This document shows positions 52,129 to 63,130 of a stretch of 64,000 nt of DNA, one piece after another. The DNA comes from Lunularia cruciata (lineage: Eukaryota > Streptophyta > Marchantiopsida > Lunulariales > Lunulariaceae). The position numbers and the translations under genes were made by a program. Below the pieces are notes generated by a model, which was not told the DNA's origin, made no database searches, and worked only from the letters and a program-made list of their open reading frames with translations. Within the stretch, counting starts at the first letter, position 1. Each line of letters opens with the position of its first letter. The DNA lies in the NCBI GenBank assembly GCA_948567375.1, contig OX419757.1, forward strand, positions 54,746,001 through 54,810,000, read 5' to 3'.

Positions 52129-52525
52129 TGTAACAATATGGATTTTAGCAACGAAGTTAGTCGGGCTTACAAAGTAGTGCATAATACAAATTAGCCTAGA
52201 ATATTCTAGAAGTACCTAGGAAGCTTCTTGGGAAGCTTCCCGGCTAACTTAGCTTGCACCTCAAGTAAGTAGTCTCTAGAAGGAAGCTTCTAGAAGCTTC
52301 CAACTAGCTTAGCTTGCACGCCAAGTAGGCGGCTTCTAGAAGGAAGCTTCTTGAGAAGCTTCCTAGTTAACTTGGCTTGCACTCTAAGAAAGCGGCTTGA
52401 AGAAGCTTCTCAAGGGCCTTGTATGCTACCTATAAATACCAAGGCCAAAGCTCATGCTAGGCATTCGGAGTTTTCCCTCATTCCAGTGTCCTAATGTGAG
52501 TTTCCATTCTCCTATTTCTCTCCTC
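52129..52525 (+). repeat. G4 3' LTR with clustered heat-shock-element motifs and TATA box
   Basis: The LTR starts TGTAACAATATGG. Between 52199 and 52409 are four clusters of alternating GAA and TTC blocks spaced by two bases: GAAtaTTCtaGAA at 52199-52211; GAAgcTTC at 52220 and 52232; GAAgcTTCtaGAAgcTTC at 52283-52300; TTCtaGAA, GAAgcTTC and GAAgcTTC at 52334-52362; and GAAgcTTC at 52402. A TATA box TATAAATA follows at 52431-52438. The clusters sit in imperfect tandem repeats of about 60 bp. The right end merges with G3 sequence near 52525; exact boundary not found. Confidence 0.75.
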
Positions 52526-53565
52526 GGATTTGGTCTTTTACACTATTGTAGATTTGTCAAGGACTTCTCCAAGCTTACACAGCCTTTAACGGCACTACTT
52601 GGCAAGGGGAAGAAGTGGATATGGAGAACTACACAAGAGTTGGCCTTTCAAGAATTGAAAGTCACCTTGCTACATGCACCAATCTTGAAGTGGCATGACA
52701 CTAAAAATCCAATCAAGTTGGCTACACATGCATCAGGTGTAGCAATAGGAGCAGTCCTACAACAAGAGTGGCATGACGGATGGCATCCAATTGCATATTT
52801 CTCTTGAAATTTGTTACCCGCAAAGCGCAACTACCACACTACAAAATGAGAAGAGCTAGCCATTGTTCTGGCAACTAAGCATTGGAAGCACTATCTAGGC
52901 AAGAAGGCATTTGTAGTAGAGACAAACCACAAACCTCTAGTCTACCTTGAGATGCAGAAGGATCTATCTTGTTGCCAAATTTGGTGGGAAGAGTGGCAAC
53001 TATGCTTCAACATGACAATTACCTACGTGGAAGTAAGAAGCAACTTGCATATGCATTCACCGCATGCCAATCACAAACAACTTGGTGGTAGAAGTTAAGA
53101 TTAACCTTGAATTTTGGCCAGACATTTTGGCTGCTACAAAAATCGATCCACAGATTGTAGAAGCGCAATCATCCAAGGGTATCATTAGCACCCAAGGACT
53201 CACCTTTTGTGATTGCAGATTATGGATCCCAAATGTCCCAAAATTACACACAACCATTCTAGTGGAATGTCATGATTCGGCCATTGCATGTCATATCGGA
53301 GTGGACAAGACCTTGGATGCAATCAAACGCCATTATTATTGGCCCAAGATAAGTAATGACGTGATGGACTACATGCACAACTACCTACAAAGCTTGTCAA
53401 CAGAACAAAGCTTCTAATCAAGCTCTTGCAAGGCTCCTTCAACCTCTCCCCACTCCTACCATTGGGAACAAGTGAGTATGGATCTAGTCTATGAATTACC
53501 CAAGACCACCTTAGGTGAATCCATTGTGGTCTTTGTGAACCGGCTCAGCAAAATGATTCATGTAT
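52526..53565 (+). pseudogene. G3 chromovirus pol, first part: RT end, RNase H, integrase N-terminus
   Basis: Begins in the RT connection (YCRFVKDFSKLTQPLTALLGKGKKWIW), then RNase H (IKLATHASGVAIGAVLQQEW; ETNHKPLVYLEMQKDL), the integrase finger (HDSAIACHIGVDKTLDAIKRHYYWPKI; CQQ.K) and the start of the core (VWMDLVYELPKTTLGESIVVFVNRLSKMIHV). Many stops. Interrupted at 53565 by the solo G2 LTR and resumed at 54257. Confidence 0.85.
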
Positions 53566-54256
53566 TGTAACACCCATTTGTGTATGTGTGTGGTATTGTG
53601 ATATTTAGCTTGGTATTAAAAGTACTTGAGAGATACTATTTATATAGAGATAAAAAATGGTTGTACATTAGTCATGATTAGCTAAAGTTAGTCATAGCTA
53701 AGATAGAAGGAACCTTACTTTAGAGGAGGTGGAAAAGATGAGCACCACTATTTTGGATTCTAGTGTGCTGACTTGGTATTATTCCTATGTGTTTGGCTTT
53801 GAGGAAAGAGTTGAGAACTCTTGGGCCCGCAAGCCTTTTTGTTTTGGATTCTTCTACAGTCCAAGGATAGCCCATGTGAAGGAATCCTTGACTTAGTGGT
53901 TGGGTCAAGATAAGATCACATGTTAGTGGAATATGCCCATGTGAATGGATATTCCTTTCTACTTTTTGACTTTACTTGACTTTTAGTCTAGTAACTTGAG
54001 TTACTACAGTAATTAGTAACTTTAGTGTGTAACTATTTCACAAGTATATAAACAAGGGGTGAAGAGGTACTCATCATCCTTTCATTTGCAACTATTTCTC
54101 TTGCATGGAGTTCTCTAGTGAGCAATGTCTTGAGTCTTGGAGTGTTAGCCTTGGAGGAGTAGGATGGAGTTGGGGTTCCTTGCCTTCTTAGTCCATGGTG
54201 CACTACCATAATATCCATCAGAGGTTCATCTTGAGTGAGAGACAGGCCAGCTCACA
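53566..54256 (+). mobile_element. Solo G2 LTR inserted in G3 integrase
   Basis: 691 bp, TGTAACACCC to CAGCTCACA, alignable end to end with the G2 LTRs. G3 integrase coding flanks both sides (SKMIHV before, RSTTKDVTAPQLAQLY after). I see no clean target duplication (tgtat / atacg). Confidence 0.92.
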
Positions 54257-55247
54257 ATACGCTCTACCACCAAGGATGTGACCGCTCCACAACTAGCTCA
54301 ATTATACTTAGATGCAATCTTCTCTCACCATGGCTTGTCTAGAGTACTCATCACTGATAGAGGCACTCAATTCACCAATTTGTTTTGGAAAACACTCTTT
54401 GGTTTCTTCAAAACCAAGCTGGCCATGTCCACAACTTACTACCCACAAACAGATAGCCAAACAGAGTGGGCTAATTGCACAATTGAAGACATGTTACGCG
54501 GCTTTACCTTAGAAGAGCAAGAGCGGTGGGACACCATACTCCTGTGTTGGTAGAATTCGCTTACAACAATTCTGTGAATGCATCCACCCAAGTCACTCCA
54601 TTCTTCCTCATGTATGATGAGCATCCCTTCACACCTTCTAGCTTGATGAAGATCCGTCTAGTGGCTACCAAGGTCGATGTAGTCAACACATTTGTTTCTA
54701 GAATCCAACCAGGTGTGGAGAGTGCCAAGCACAGATTATAGATTGCACAAAATTGACAAAAGCAGTATGTTGATGTACACCGTAGGCACATGGAGTTCAA
54801 TATTGGGAATCAAGTGTGGCTATCGACAACCAACTTCACATTAGTAGGACCTCATAAGCTCAAACCTTGTTTTATTGGGCCTTTCTTGATTCTTCATTGC
54901 GTCGACGTTGTGGCCTATCACCTTGAGCTACCACCACATATGAAGATCCATCCAGTGTTCCATGTTTCCCTACTATGCAGATATGCTCTCCAATCAGGCC
55001 AGTGTCATTCCACACATGCCATTTGACCTTGTCCGACACTCATTGATGGCATAGAGGAATATGAAGTAGAGTGGATTCTCCAAAAATGCATGCGTGGTAC
55101 TTGCCATCCGCGGGTGGACTATCTAATACAACAGAAAGGTTACCTCCTTTATGAAGCAACTTGGGAGCCCGCTGCCAATTTGACACATGGACCGGTGTTG
55201 GTGCAAGCATTTGAGCAACAATTGCACAATGAAGATGTTACATCTTA
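54257..55247 (+). pseudogene. G3 chromovirus pol, second part: integrase core and chromodomain
   Basis: Core continues DAIFSHHGLSRVLITDRGTQFTNLFWKTLF (second Asp), STTYYPQTDSQTEWANCTIED (catalytic Glu at TEW), then VWLSTTNFTLVGPHKLKPCFIGPFLI and HPVFHVSLLCRY. The chromodomain at 55052-55215 (EEYEVEWILQK...RVDYLIQQKGYLLYEATWEPAANL) ends the protein at a TAA. Stops at 54551, 54739 and 55024 break the frame. Classic chromovirus layout. Confidence 0.88.
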
Positions 55248-55663
55248 AAAGGAGGGAAGTTTGTAATACCAAGAGCTAGACATATGATCTAGATGTGAAA
55301 TTTGGTTTGGTAACATCTAGAATGATGTTATACATGATGGTCAAAATAGATCAGATAGAAGTATCACCAAAAGAGTACTTCTACTAATATGGTAAAAACC
55401 AAAATAGACTTGAGAACCTTAGAACCAATAGCTAGACATATGATTTAAAGGTGAGAATTGGTTTGGTAAAATTTGGAAGTATGTTAACATGATGGACTAG
55501 ACAGATCAGAAAGAGGTATCACCAAAAGGAGACTTCTATTAATAGAGTAGGAACCAAAATATGCCTCATCTTTGAAGGCAATTTTGGAGGCCTAAATGAA
55601 TGAATTAGGCCTCAAAAATGTGGAATACCCCCCCTACTTTGTCTCAATGAGAGCTTTCCAATG
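55248..55663 (+). repeat. G3 purine tract and 3' LTR with internal tandem duplication
   Basis: AAAAGGAGGGAAGTT (55247-55261) precedes TGTAATACC (55262). Two imperfect copies of a unit of about 170 bp (AGCTAGACATATGATNTA...ACTTCTANTAATA) lie at about 55272-55420 and 55429-55570. The right end is cut by U-C at 55664. Confidence 0.75.
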
Positions 55664-57554
55664 TGTGACAACTCGGCAAATATCACTTTTGCGGTAATCG
55701 GGTAAGTAAAGTTTGTTCCCATAGAGATACGAGTCAAAAATGTCCAAATACAAAGTCAAACAATAACATGTAGTTTTTCTTGGTTGCATCTTTAATCTCT
55801 CAGGTAGAAACCACACCCAGAAGAGAGTAACAAGCACTGACTCTCAGTCTTGTCACAAATTAACACTCCTTAATCACAACTCCATCAAATCTTTCCAAAC
55901 AATCTTGATTGTGATGATTCAGGCTTTCCCAAAAACGGCACTTCACTACAAAACAACTTTGCCTTAAAATTGTGTTCCACCCCTCCACTGAAGGCAGAAC
56001 TTCCTCGATCAAAATTGCTTCACATCAACTTTGCACTGCACTCACAAATGCAGAATACTACCAACACTACAATTCCTCTCAGATCTGTCAAGGCATTGCT
56101 TCGATTGCACTTCACTCAAGATCAAACACACAAAATGAAGATCAAGGCTGTGGAATCCAACATCCAACTTGCACTTCAAATTTCTTCAAACACTCACAAA
56201 CACAACCACAAAGTTGATACTCGAAATCAAGCTCAAGTGACGAGCATTGCTTCATAGCACTTTGCTTTATCTATTCTCAGAAATAATGAGCACTGAACAA
56301 CATGATACTGCAAATGTCACTCTTAAATAGTGAACAAATCGATAGTTCTAACAACTATACTGTTCTACAACAACTGTTCTAACCTGCAGATCCAAAATGA
56401 CAATGCACCTCTTCATATCTGCCTCTTCAAATCTCAAATCTGTTACTATTCCGATCCGATGTCTACTTCTTCCTCGGCTTTCAAACCCGAACCCAAAGTA
56501 ACTTTACTTCCTACTACTTTGTCCTCGGGTTTCATATCTTCTACTTCTTCTACCAATTCCAGCAATTCTCTTTCCTGATCTGAAATTCCACTAGTGGGTA
56601 ATCTATCTAACTCCTTATCTCCCGACCCACTCTTCTCTAATGTCTCCATCGGTAACTCCGAAGACATTTGTACTCCTACGTTATTTACTTTGGGTTTAAT
56701 TACTATCAATTCTTTTACTAATTCTATTGTGTCATCAAGAATTGTAATTGAAAGTATGAATACACTATCTACACCTTCAATTTGTAACCCATTTTCCCCT
56801 AATCACTCATGTAACCGACCCGAAGACACTTACTGTCTGATCCTGCACTTCGGGTTTATTCACTACTCTTATTTCTCCTTCAATTTCTATCATATCTTCA
56901 ATCAGAACTAAAATTGAAGTCATGGGTATCCTAACTATCTTCTTTCCCTACTCTAATTTTCTCTGATCCGTCTGGCAAAACTCCCCAAGTCACCTTCACT
57001 GCACTCCGAGGTCCGGCTACCTCTAATTTAGTCATCTTCATCTTGAGGCAAAGTCTCATGACACGAAGTCATGTGAACCCAAAGTCCAAAGTACAAAGTA
57101 CGAAGTCACATTGACCCGAAGACACTCTGACCCAAAGTACATCTACTCCAGAAACTTCAAATGCTTGTAACTTCTTCTACAGACCTCCAAACTTTGCAAT
57201 TTTGGTGGCAATGGAAAGCCCTGAACGAGACACTTCCAACAAGTATAACACGCTTGATTTGGAGTTGTGGTCACTGAGATATGACCCCCGCAAAAATCCT
57301 GACCTGCAACTTCTATTTCTCCTTTGGGTTTGCCCTCCTTAACGTCTGATCCGAGTTTTTCCCTCCTCTGACACAAAGTCAGTTTCTTCGGGTTTGATCC
57401 AAACCGAGCCTTTCTTCCTCTTACACAAAATTGACTTCCTCGGGTCTGATCAAAACACAAGTTTGCTCATTTCTTCTCCATTTGGTTTCAATTTGGTTTC
57501 AGCAAGGCATTTCTTCTTCTAAACTTGTCCAAAATGAAAAATGTGTGTACCACA
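55664..57554 (-). mobile_element. U-C: shortened solo U LTR
   Basis: Minus strand TGTGGTACACACATTTTTC (57554) to GAGTTGTCACA (55664), with near-matching 5-bp flanks caatg (55659) and taatg (57555). It holds the end of the LTR ORF (56709-56446: VQMSSELPMETLEKSGSGDKELDRLPTSGISDQERELLELVEEVED...VDIGSE), but the conserved domain and coiled coil are missing. 56720-57540 is diverged LTR sequence with CAAAGTC/CGAAGTCA repeats and no supported gene. Confidence 0.75.
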
Positions 57555-57974
57555 TAATGGTACCTTATGTGATTCTGAGATTCCTACAAGAAGATTCCCT
57601 AAAATATTCCTTCCGGTCAAAGCTTGTTTGACCAACCAGATAGGACCTAGACTAGACGTGTCACTTATCCAAGTAAGTAATCCAAAGGTGGAGCTTGTTG
57701 ACATGTCACCTATTTGTGTGTCTAATCCTATGGTGGAGCTTCCTTGGAAGAGATCCTCTTTGGCTATATAATAAAGAGAAGGTGCTCCTTTGGAGCATCA
57801 AATGTTTGAGTGTGTAATCTATGTTTTCTCTCTTCTCTTGTCCTTGGAATATTACACTTGCTCATTCAAAAAATTTCATGTGTCTCTTGCACATCATTAC
57901 TCTCACAATTTAGACTTCTACTTTTCATTCAATTCAAAGTTCTCATTCTTGTGAACATTCCTCACACCTTTCCT
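57555..57974 (+). other. Promoter-like AT-rich stretch with TATATAATA
   Basis: Contains two diverged copies of a unit of about 50 bp (GTCACNTATNNAAGT...GGTGGAGCTT, near 57660 and 57706) and TATATAATA at 57765-57773, ahead of a CT-rich tract. It resembles the promoter half of an LTR from a family not otherwise seen here. No ORF. Confidence 0.4.
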
Positions 57975-59025
57975 TCAGTCTAGTTTTGTCTCAGTCCAAG
58001 CTCAAACAAAACTTGAGAGTTTCCTCTCCTTCTCCTGCCACAACCAAGCCAAAACCCTCAAAATTTTCTTTGCATCTTCTTGTCATGTCATAGCTCATGA
58101 CCAAGCATTCAAAAATTCTCTCCACTCACTTCCTCTTGTCCAGGCTTGTCTCAATCCAAGCTCAAACAAAACTCAAGAGTTTCCTCTCTTGCTCCTGCCA
58201 CAGCCCAAGCCAAAACCCTTGAAATTTTTTCACATCTCCTTGTCTTGTCAAAACTCATGACCAAGTATTCCAAAATTCTATCCACTCACTTCCTCTTGTC
58301 TAGGCTTATCTCACTCCAAGCTCAAACAAAACTCAAGAGTTTCCTCTCCTGCTCCTACCACAGCCCAAGCCAAAACCCTCAAAATTTCTTCACATCTTCC
58401 TATCCTGTCACAGTCCATGACCAAGCATTCAAAAATTCTCTCCACTCACTTCCTCTTGTCCAAGCTTATCTTAGTCCAAGCTCAAACAAAACTCAAAAGT
58501 TTCCTCTCTTGCTCTTGCCACAGCCCAAGCCAAAACCACCCTCAAAATTTCCTCACATCTCCATGTCCTATCACAGCCCATGACCAAGCATTCAAAAATT
58601 CTCTCCAATCACTTCCTATTGTCCAGGCTTGTCTCAGTCCAAGCTCAAACAAAACTCAAGAATTTCCTCTCTTGTTCCTGCCACAGCCCAAGCCAAAACC
58701 CTCAAAATTTCTTCACATCTCCCTGTCCTATCACAGCCTATGACCAAGCATTCAAAAATTCTCTCCAATCACTTCCTCTTATCCAGGCTTGTCTTAGTCC
58801 AAGCCCAAACAAAACTCAAGAATTTGCTCTCTTGTTCCAGCCACAGCCCAAGCCAAAACCCTCAAAAATTCTTCACATCTCACTGTCCTATAATAACCCA
58901 TGACCAAGCATTAAAAATTTCTCTCCAATCACTTCCTATTGTCCAGGCTTGTCTCAGTCCAAGCTCAAACAAAACTCAAGAATTTCCTCTCTTGTTTCTG
59001 CCATAGCCAAGCCAAAACCCTCAAA
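57975..59025 (+). repeat. Tandem array of about 160-bp units (7 copies)
   Basis: Unit landmarks recur every 158-168 bp: GTCTCAGTCCAAGCTCAAAC at about 57988, 58149, 58310, 58470, 58631, 58793 and 58951, each followed by AAAACTCAAGAGTTTCCTCTC, a CCACAGCCCAAGCC stretch and CATGACCAAGCATTCAAAAATTC. Units differ mainly by single bases. Open frames through it are products of the repeat, not genes. Confidence 0.9.
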
Positions 59026-59999
59026 AATTCCCTCTCTTCCTTCAGAGTCCTCTTGTCTAGACAAACCCAAGGAAAAACCATCAAAAATTCCTTCTCTGTC
59101 CAGCTGTCATAGACCAAGGCACAAGCAAAACCTTTGAAAATCCTCTCCTCTTTCTCTCTTCATGTCACAAACCAAGGCCCAACAAATCCCTCAAAATTTT
59201 CTCCTCTCTTCCATTTGGCACTCTTGTCTAGAGCAAATCTCCTGAAGACCTTCCTCCTTCCCTCTATTTCTTGTCACAAACCCAGCCATCAAAACCCTCA
59301 ATACCTCTCTCCTTCCTCCTGTCCAGTCCAGCCCAACCCTTGAATTTCTCCTCCTTCATTGTTCCTATCACAGACCAGGCCAACCAAACCCTCAAAATTT
59401 TATTCTCTCTTCACTGTCCCTCTCACAGACCAGCAGATTTCTCTCAAAAATTCCCTTACTCTCTTACCACCTCCTCAATAGAGCAAAACGCTAATCCTTC
59501 ACTCTTGCTCTTGTCCAGCCAGCGCAACCCTCCAAAACTTCCCCCAAATTTTTTTTTCTCTCCAAATTAAGGGCAAAGCTCCCAAAAATCCCAGTGCATC
59601 ATATCACTGCCCAGTGCAAAGGCCCCCTCGCCACTCAAAATTTTTCTCCAAAGCCTTTTTTATCAAAGTGCCTAAAAAAAAGAAAGCTTCAAAGAGTTTC
59701 CCTTCTCTAGGGCAAAACCCTTCTTCTTCTCTTCTTTTGTTTTGTCACTCTTAACACAAAAAATCCCCAAGACTCATTTGCTCAAGGTAGCACTAACTAA
59801 AATACCTCCCATGACTCTTTGGTTCAAATGCCCTAACTAAATACTCCCACAAGACTTATTTGCTCAAATAGCACTAAATAACATATTCCCAAGATTCTAG
59901 CACTATAAACGAAGTCATGAGTTGGTGTGTCACAAATTTAAGCTTCAAGTGTCTTGTAACACAAAGAGACTCTCAAGTTTAGTTACCATAAAAGGAAAC
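59026..59999 (+). other. Diverged continuation of the array and small repeats; no gene
   Basis: 59026-59560 repeats words of the array (TCTTGTCCAG, CAAAACCCTCAAAATT) at irregular spacing, a decayed part of the same array. 59770-59900 has three diverged units of about 50 bp (TTGCTCAAATAGCACTAAATA-like). The remainder is CT-rich with no supported ORF or RNA gene. Confidence 0.6.
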
Positions 60000-61156
60000 T
60001 CCAGAGCTTACCAAATAGCACCAATGATAACCGTGAATTGTTTCCCCAACGAAAATGGTGGGCAAGTCATGATACAGGTTTCCTCCACCTTCCACATGAT
60101 CAATTGCCACATGGAACTCTTGCTCTTCCTTATCAACATCTTCTCCTTGTTGCTGAACTTCTACCTTCCCTTCACTTCCACTGCTTGACTCTTCACTTTG
60201 TAGCATCAACTCTGGTTCTTCTTCTTCTCTTGAGTCTTTTGTCTTATACTCGGCTTTGCCTTCCGATTCGTATGCTCCCAATCACTCATTGATCATAACA
60301 ACCTCTTGCCTCGGGTTCACCTTCTTCAACTTAACTAGCAACAAACTCTCCTCAGGATGACTTTGCTTCCTCATTTTTGGGATGTTCACAGCGACTCTCA
60401 TATATTGCCCTATTCTCACATAATGTTCATCACTAGTTTGGATGTGTTGGATATATTGTTGTTCCCCATCATTTGCAATCCTTTGTATGTCTGGATGAAA
60501 ATGCAACAACATCTTTCTTTGCTTAGTCTCCTTCATCAAGCTCAGTCCAAAGTAGAAATGGGCAGCAAACGGCATCAAATAGTGAGGAGCATCCCGATCC
60601 CGCAAACACCACACCATTTGTTGTATTCTTTGGTGAAAGCACTTTGCCTAATTTATTGGCGCTCTTGCAAACATCTTGTGGAAGAAGACTGCTTGATGCT
60701 TCATTACATATGTTGTGCAAATGGGCTTGAAGAGTGCCATCATTGCCCCATGATACTTTGCCTGATTGGATCTTGATAGGTATCAACTTTGTACCCATCC
60801 TTTGTGCATGGCGTTGTGAAGGAATTTTGAAATTCATACTTCTCCTCCGTAGGCTCTCCTTTCCCAAGAAATGTTGCTTTAGTTTCCTCACCGGCCTCTC
60901 CTCCCAATACCAATCTCCAATCCCACTCTATCTATCAAGCCAAATTGCCTCTCTTCCCTTCATTCTCAAGTCCATCCTCACAATCACTTGAAGCTACTTC
61001 TACCATGAACCCTGGAAAACTCAAATTCCAATTCCATGCCAAAAAAGTGATCCAAAGTCTACTCAATACTTCAATCTCAGCTATCATATCTAACATTTGG
61101 ATAACCAAGTTTCTTATTGCAAGTAGAGGACTCTTCTTCTCACCCTTCTTCACCAT
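60000..61156 (-). pseudogene. U-F: U LTR ORF copy (broken)
   Basis: Minus strand from 61156: LLAIRNLVIQMLDMIAEIEVLSRLWITFLAWNWNLSFPGFM, then KIPSQRHAQRMGTKLIPIKIQ, QAVFFHKMFARAPIN-like stretch around 60680, then MVWCLRDRDAPHYLMPFAAHFYFGLSLMKETKQRKMLLHFHPDIQR (60617-60480), and an acidic SEESSSGSEGK tail (60281-60190). There are four frame changes. Distinctly more diverged than the other U copies. Confidence 0.7.
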
Positions 61157-61265
61157 TGTGCAATCTCTAATGTGTGGTATCTAAAAGATAATTCTACCGT
61201 CTCATGGTCTTGAGATCCTAACTCCTTCCAAATTATTAAACATCAAACAATCGACAAGTGTGGCT
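61157..61265 (+). other. Short unassigned spacer
   Basis: Between U-F and U-D; continues the 5' side of the U ORF weakly and holds nothing I can identify. Confidence 0.3.
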
Positions 61266-61668
61266 TGTAACAACCCAGCAAATATCACTTTTGCGGTAAT
61301 CGGGTAAGTAAAGTTTGTTCTCGCAGAGATACGAGTCAGAATTGGTCAAATACAAAGTCAAACAGAAACACTTGTAGTTCTTCTTGGTTGCATCTTTAAT
61401 CTCTCCGGTAGAAACCACACCCAGAAGAGAGTAACAAGCATTGATTTGCAGTCTTGTCACAAATTCACACTCCTTAATCACAACTCCATCAAATCTTTCC
61501 AAATAATCTTGATTGTGATGATTCAAGCTCTCCCAAAAATGACACTTCACTGCAAAACAACTTCACCTCAAAATTCTGTTCCACCCCTCCACTGAAGGCA
61601 CAACTTCCTCGATCGAAATAGCTTCACATCAACTTTGCACTGCACTCACAAATGCAAAATACTACCAA
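61266..61668 (-). repeat. U-D: end of a U LTR, interrupted by U-E
   Basis: Minus strand ends ...GATATTTGCTGGGTTGTTACA at 61266. Matches 55664-56075 and 14703-15110. It breaks off at actaccaa (61668), where U-E begins in the opposite orientation. Confidence 0.82.
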
Positions 61669-62140
61669 TGTGGTACCCACATTTTTTTGTTTTTTATGGT
61701 TAGTAGTGATTAAGAGACAAAGTAAGCACGGAAAAGTTGAATTGCAAACAAACAAGGGGTGAAAGTAACTTTGGAGGAAAGCCGAAGAAGCTGACATTGG
61801 ATCCGATGATGGAGGTACTCAAAGAAGGAGTACGCCAGAAGCAGGCCAAAGATCATCGTCTTTGGGTTGGAAAAAGCAGGAATGATGAAGACCGTTAAAC
61901 AACCTCGGTACAAGGCAAGAAAGTACATTTCAAGAAACGGCGGAGGCAAAAGAAGCACGTCTTGACAGTGACCAGAAGTGCACGCAGAAGAGAGAAACTC
62001 ACAAATGAAATTGACTGAAGAATGACTGCAATTCGGGGCAATATAAAATTGCGAATGCGCAAGGGGAAGTTGAATTCGCTAAGTAAATTTCCAATTCCTT
62101 TGAGTAGTCATCCTGCAGGAATGCGTGTCCGAAAGCCCAT

Positions 62141-63130
62141 TTGAGTGAAATCTTCCGAAACCCTGAGGGAGTTAGAGTGTCTCGTCCAGGAGAGGGGCTG
62201 ATCTTCCAACAGCGTAGATCAAGAGAACAAATCATGGCAATGAAGGTGGCCAACGCGCTGGCAGTGAGAGGTTTTGCAATTCGAAGGGTAGATGTAGTAG
62301 CTAGGATCGAAGTCTTGGTTAGACTTTGTATCACCTTTTTAGCATGGAATTGGAATTTCAGCTTCCCGGGAGTAATGGCAGAAATTGCTGCCAGTAATTG
62401 TGAAGAGGGTCCCGAAGTGGAAGGGAAGAGAGGCAATCCAGCTCGATGGACTGAGTCAGATTGGAAGTTAGTCCTGGGGAGGGAAGCAGGAGAGCCAACA
62501 GGAATCACCTTCTACCGGAAGTGTGATGCTGTAGAGGAGACGGTAGAGATTCATAATTCATTTTTTGCTCCAAGAACTACAAATGGTTACAAGGTGGAGT
62601 CCTATCGGGACACGATCCGAAGAAGTATCGTAGGGGCGATGATGGCCATGTTCAAGCCAGAGCACACAACGTACGTAACCATGCAGCAGGCGGTTTTCTT
62701 CCACCAGATGTTTGCAGGAGTATCCGTGAATTGGGCAAAGTGTTTCCATCACCGAACCAGGCAAATGGTAGTGAATTGGCAAATGGGCTTGCCACTGCAT
62801 TATTTTGCACCATTTGCAGTACATTTCTACTTTGGCCTAAACTTGCTCTCTGAAGACGAGCGGCATCGTATGGTCTCCCACATGCACCCTAATTTGAGAC
62901 AAGAAGCCAACAAAGAGGAGCGACAGTATATGCTTCAGATGTGGGCAAATGACGAATACTTTATGAGAACGGGACAGTGGAACATCAAAGATGTGGCCAG
63001 TCCGAAGACGAAGAAGCGAAGTAAATCCGAAGAAGCTAAACCATCGCCCATCCAACGCAAGACTTGGAGGCTGATGTTGAAGACAACTTACGTCGTGAGA
63101 AGAGCATCTTCCGGGAGCGGAGTCGGATAA
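62141..63130 (+). CDS. U-E LTR-encoded protein, N-terminal and central domains
   Basis: The best-preserved copy of the U protein: 329 residues. N-terminus EGVRVSRPGEGLIFQQRRSREQIM, a helical block VANALAVRGFAIRRVDVVARIEVLVRLCITFLAWNWNFSFPGVMAEIA, WTESDWKLVLGREAGEPTGITFYRKCD, TNGYKVESYRDTIRRSIVGAMMAMFKPEHTTYV, QAVFFHQMFAGVSVNWAKCFHHRTRQMV, HYFAPFAVHFYFGLNLLSEDERHRMVSHMHPN, then a basic KTKKRSKSEEAKPSPIQRKT region. No signal peptide or zinc motif. Start at 62141 is upstream of any ATG I can confirm; 62234 (ATGGCAATG) is the safer initiator. Function unknown. The frame breaks at 63130, in the acidic region. Confidence 0.7.
   Translation: MSEIFRNPEGVRVSRPGEGLIFQQRRSREQIMAMKVANALAVRGFAIRRVDVVARIEVLVRLCITFLAWNWNFSFPGVMAEIAASNCEEGPEVEGKRGNPARWTESDWKLVLGREAGEPTGITFYRKCDAVEETVEIHNSFFAPRTTNGYKVESYRDTIRRSIVGAMMAMFKPEHTTYVTMQQAVFFHQMFAGVSVNWAKCFHHRTRQMVVNWQMGLPLHYFAPFAVHFYFGLNLLSEDERHRMVSHMHPNLRQEANKEERQYMLQMWANDEYFMRTGQWNIKDVASPKTKKRSKSEEAKPSPIQRKTWRLMLKTTYVVRRASSGSGVG

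Noticed and set aside
49744-55250. G3 and G4 as a single element
   Set aside because: Each has its own RT end, RNase H, integrase and chromodomain in order, and a purine tract plus LTR start lies between them at 52114-52129.
57975-59025. A secreted proline/serine-rich protein encoded by the 160-bp array
   Set aside because: The open frames shift between units, have no consistent start, and arise from the repeat period; there is no signal peptide or gene context.
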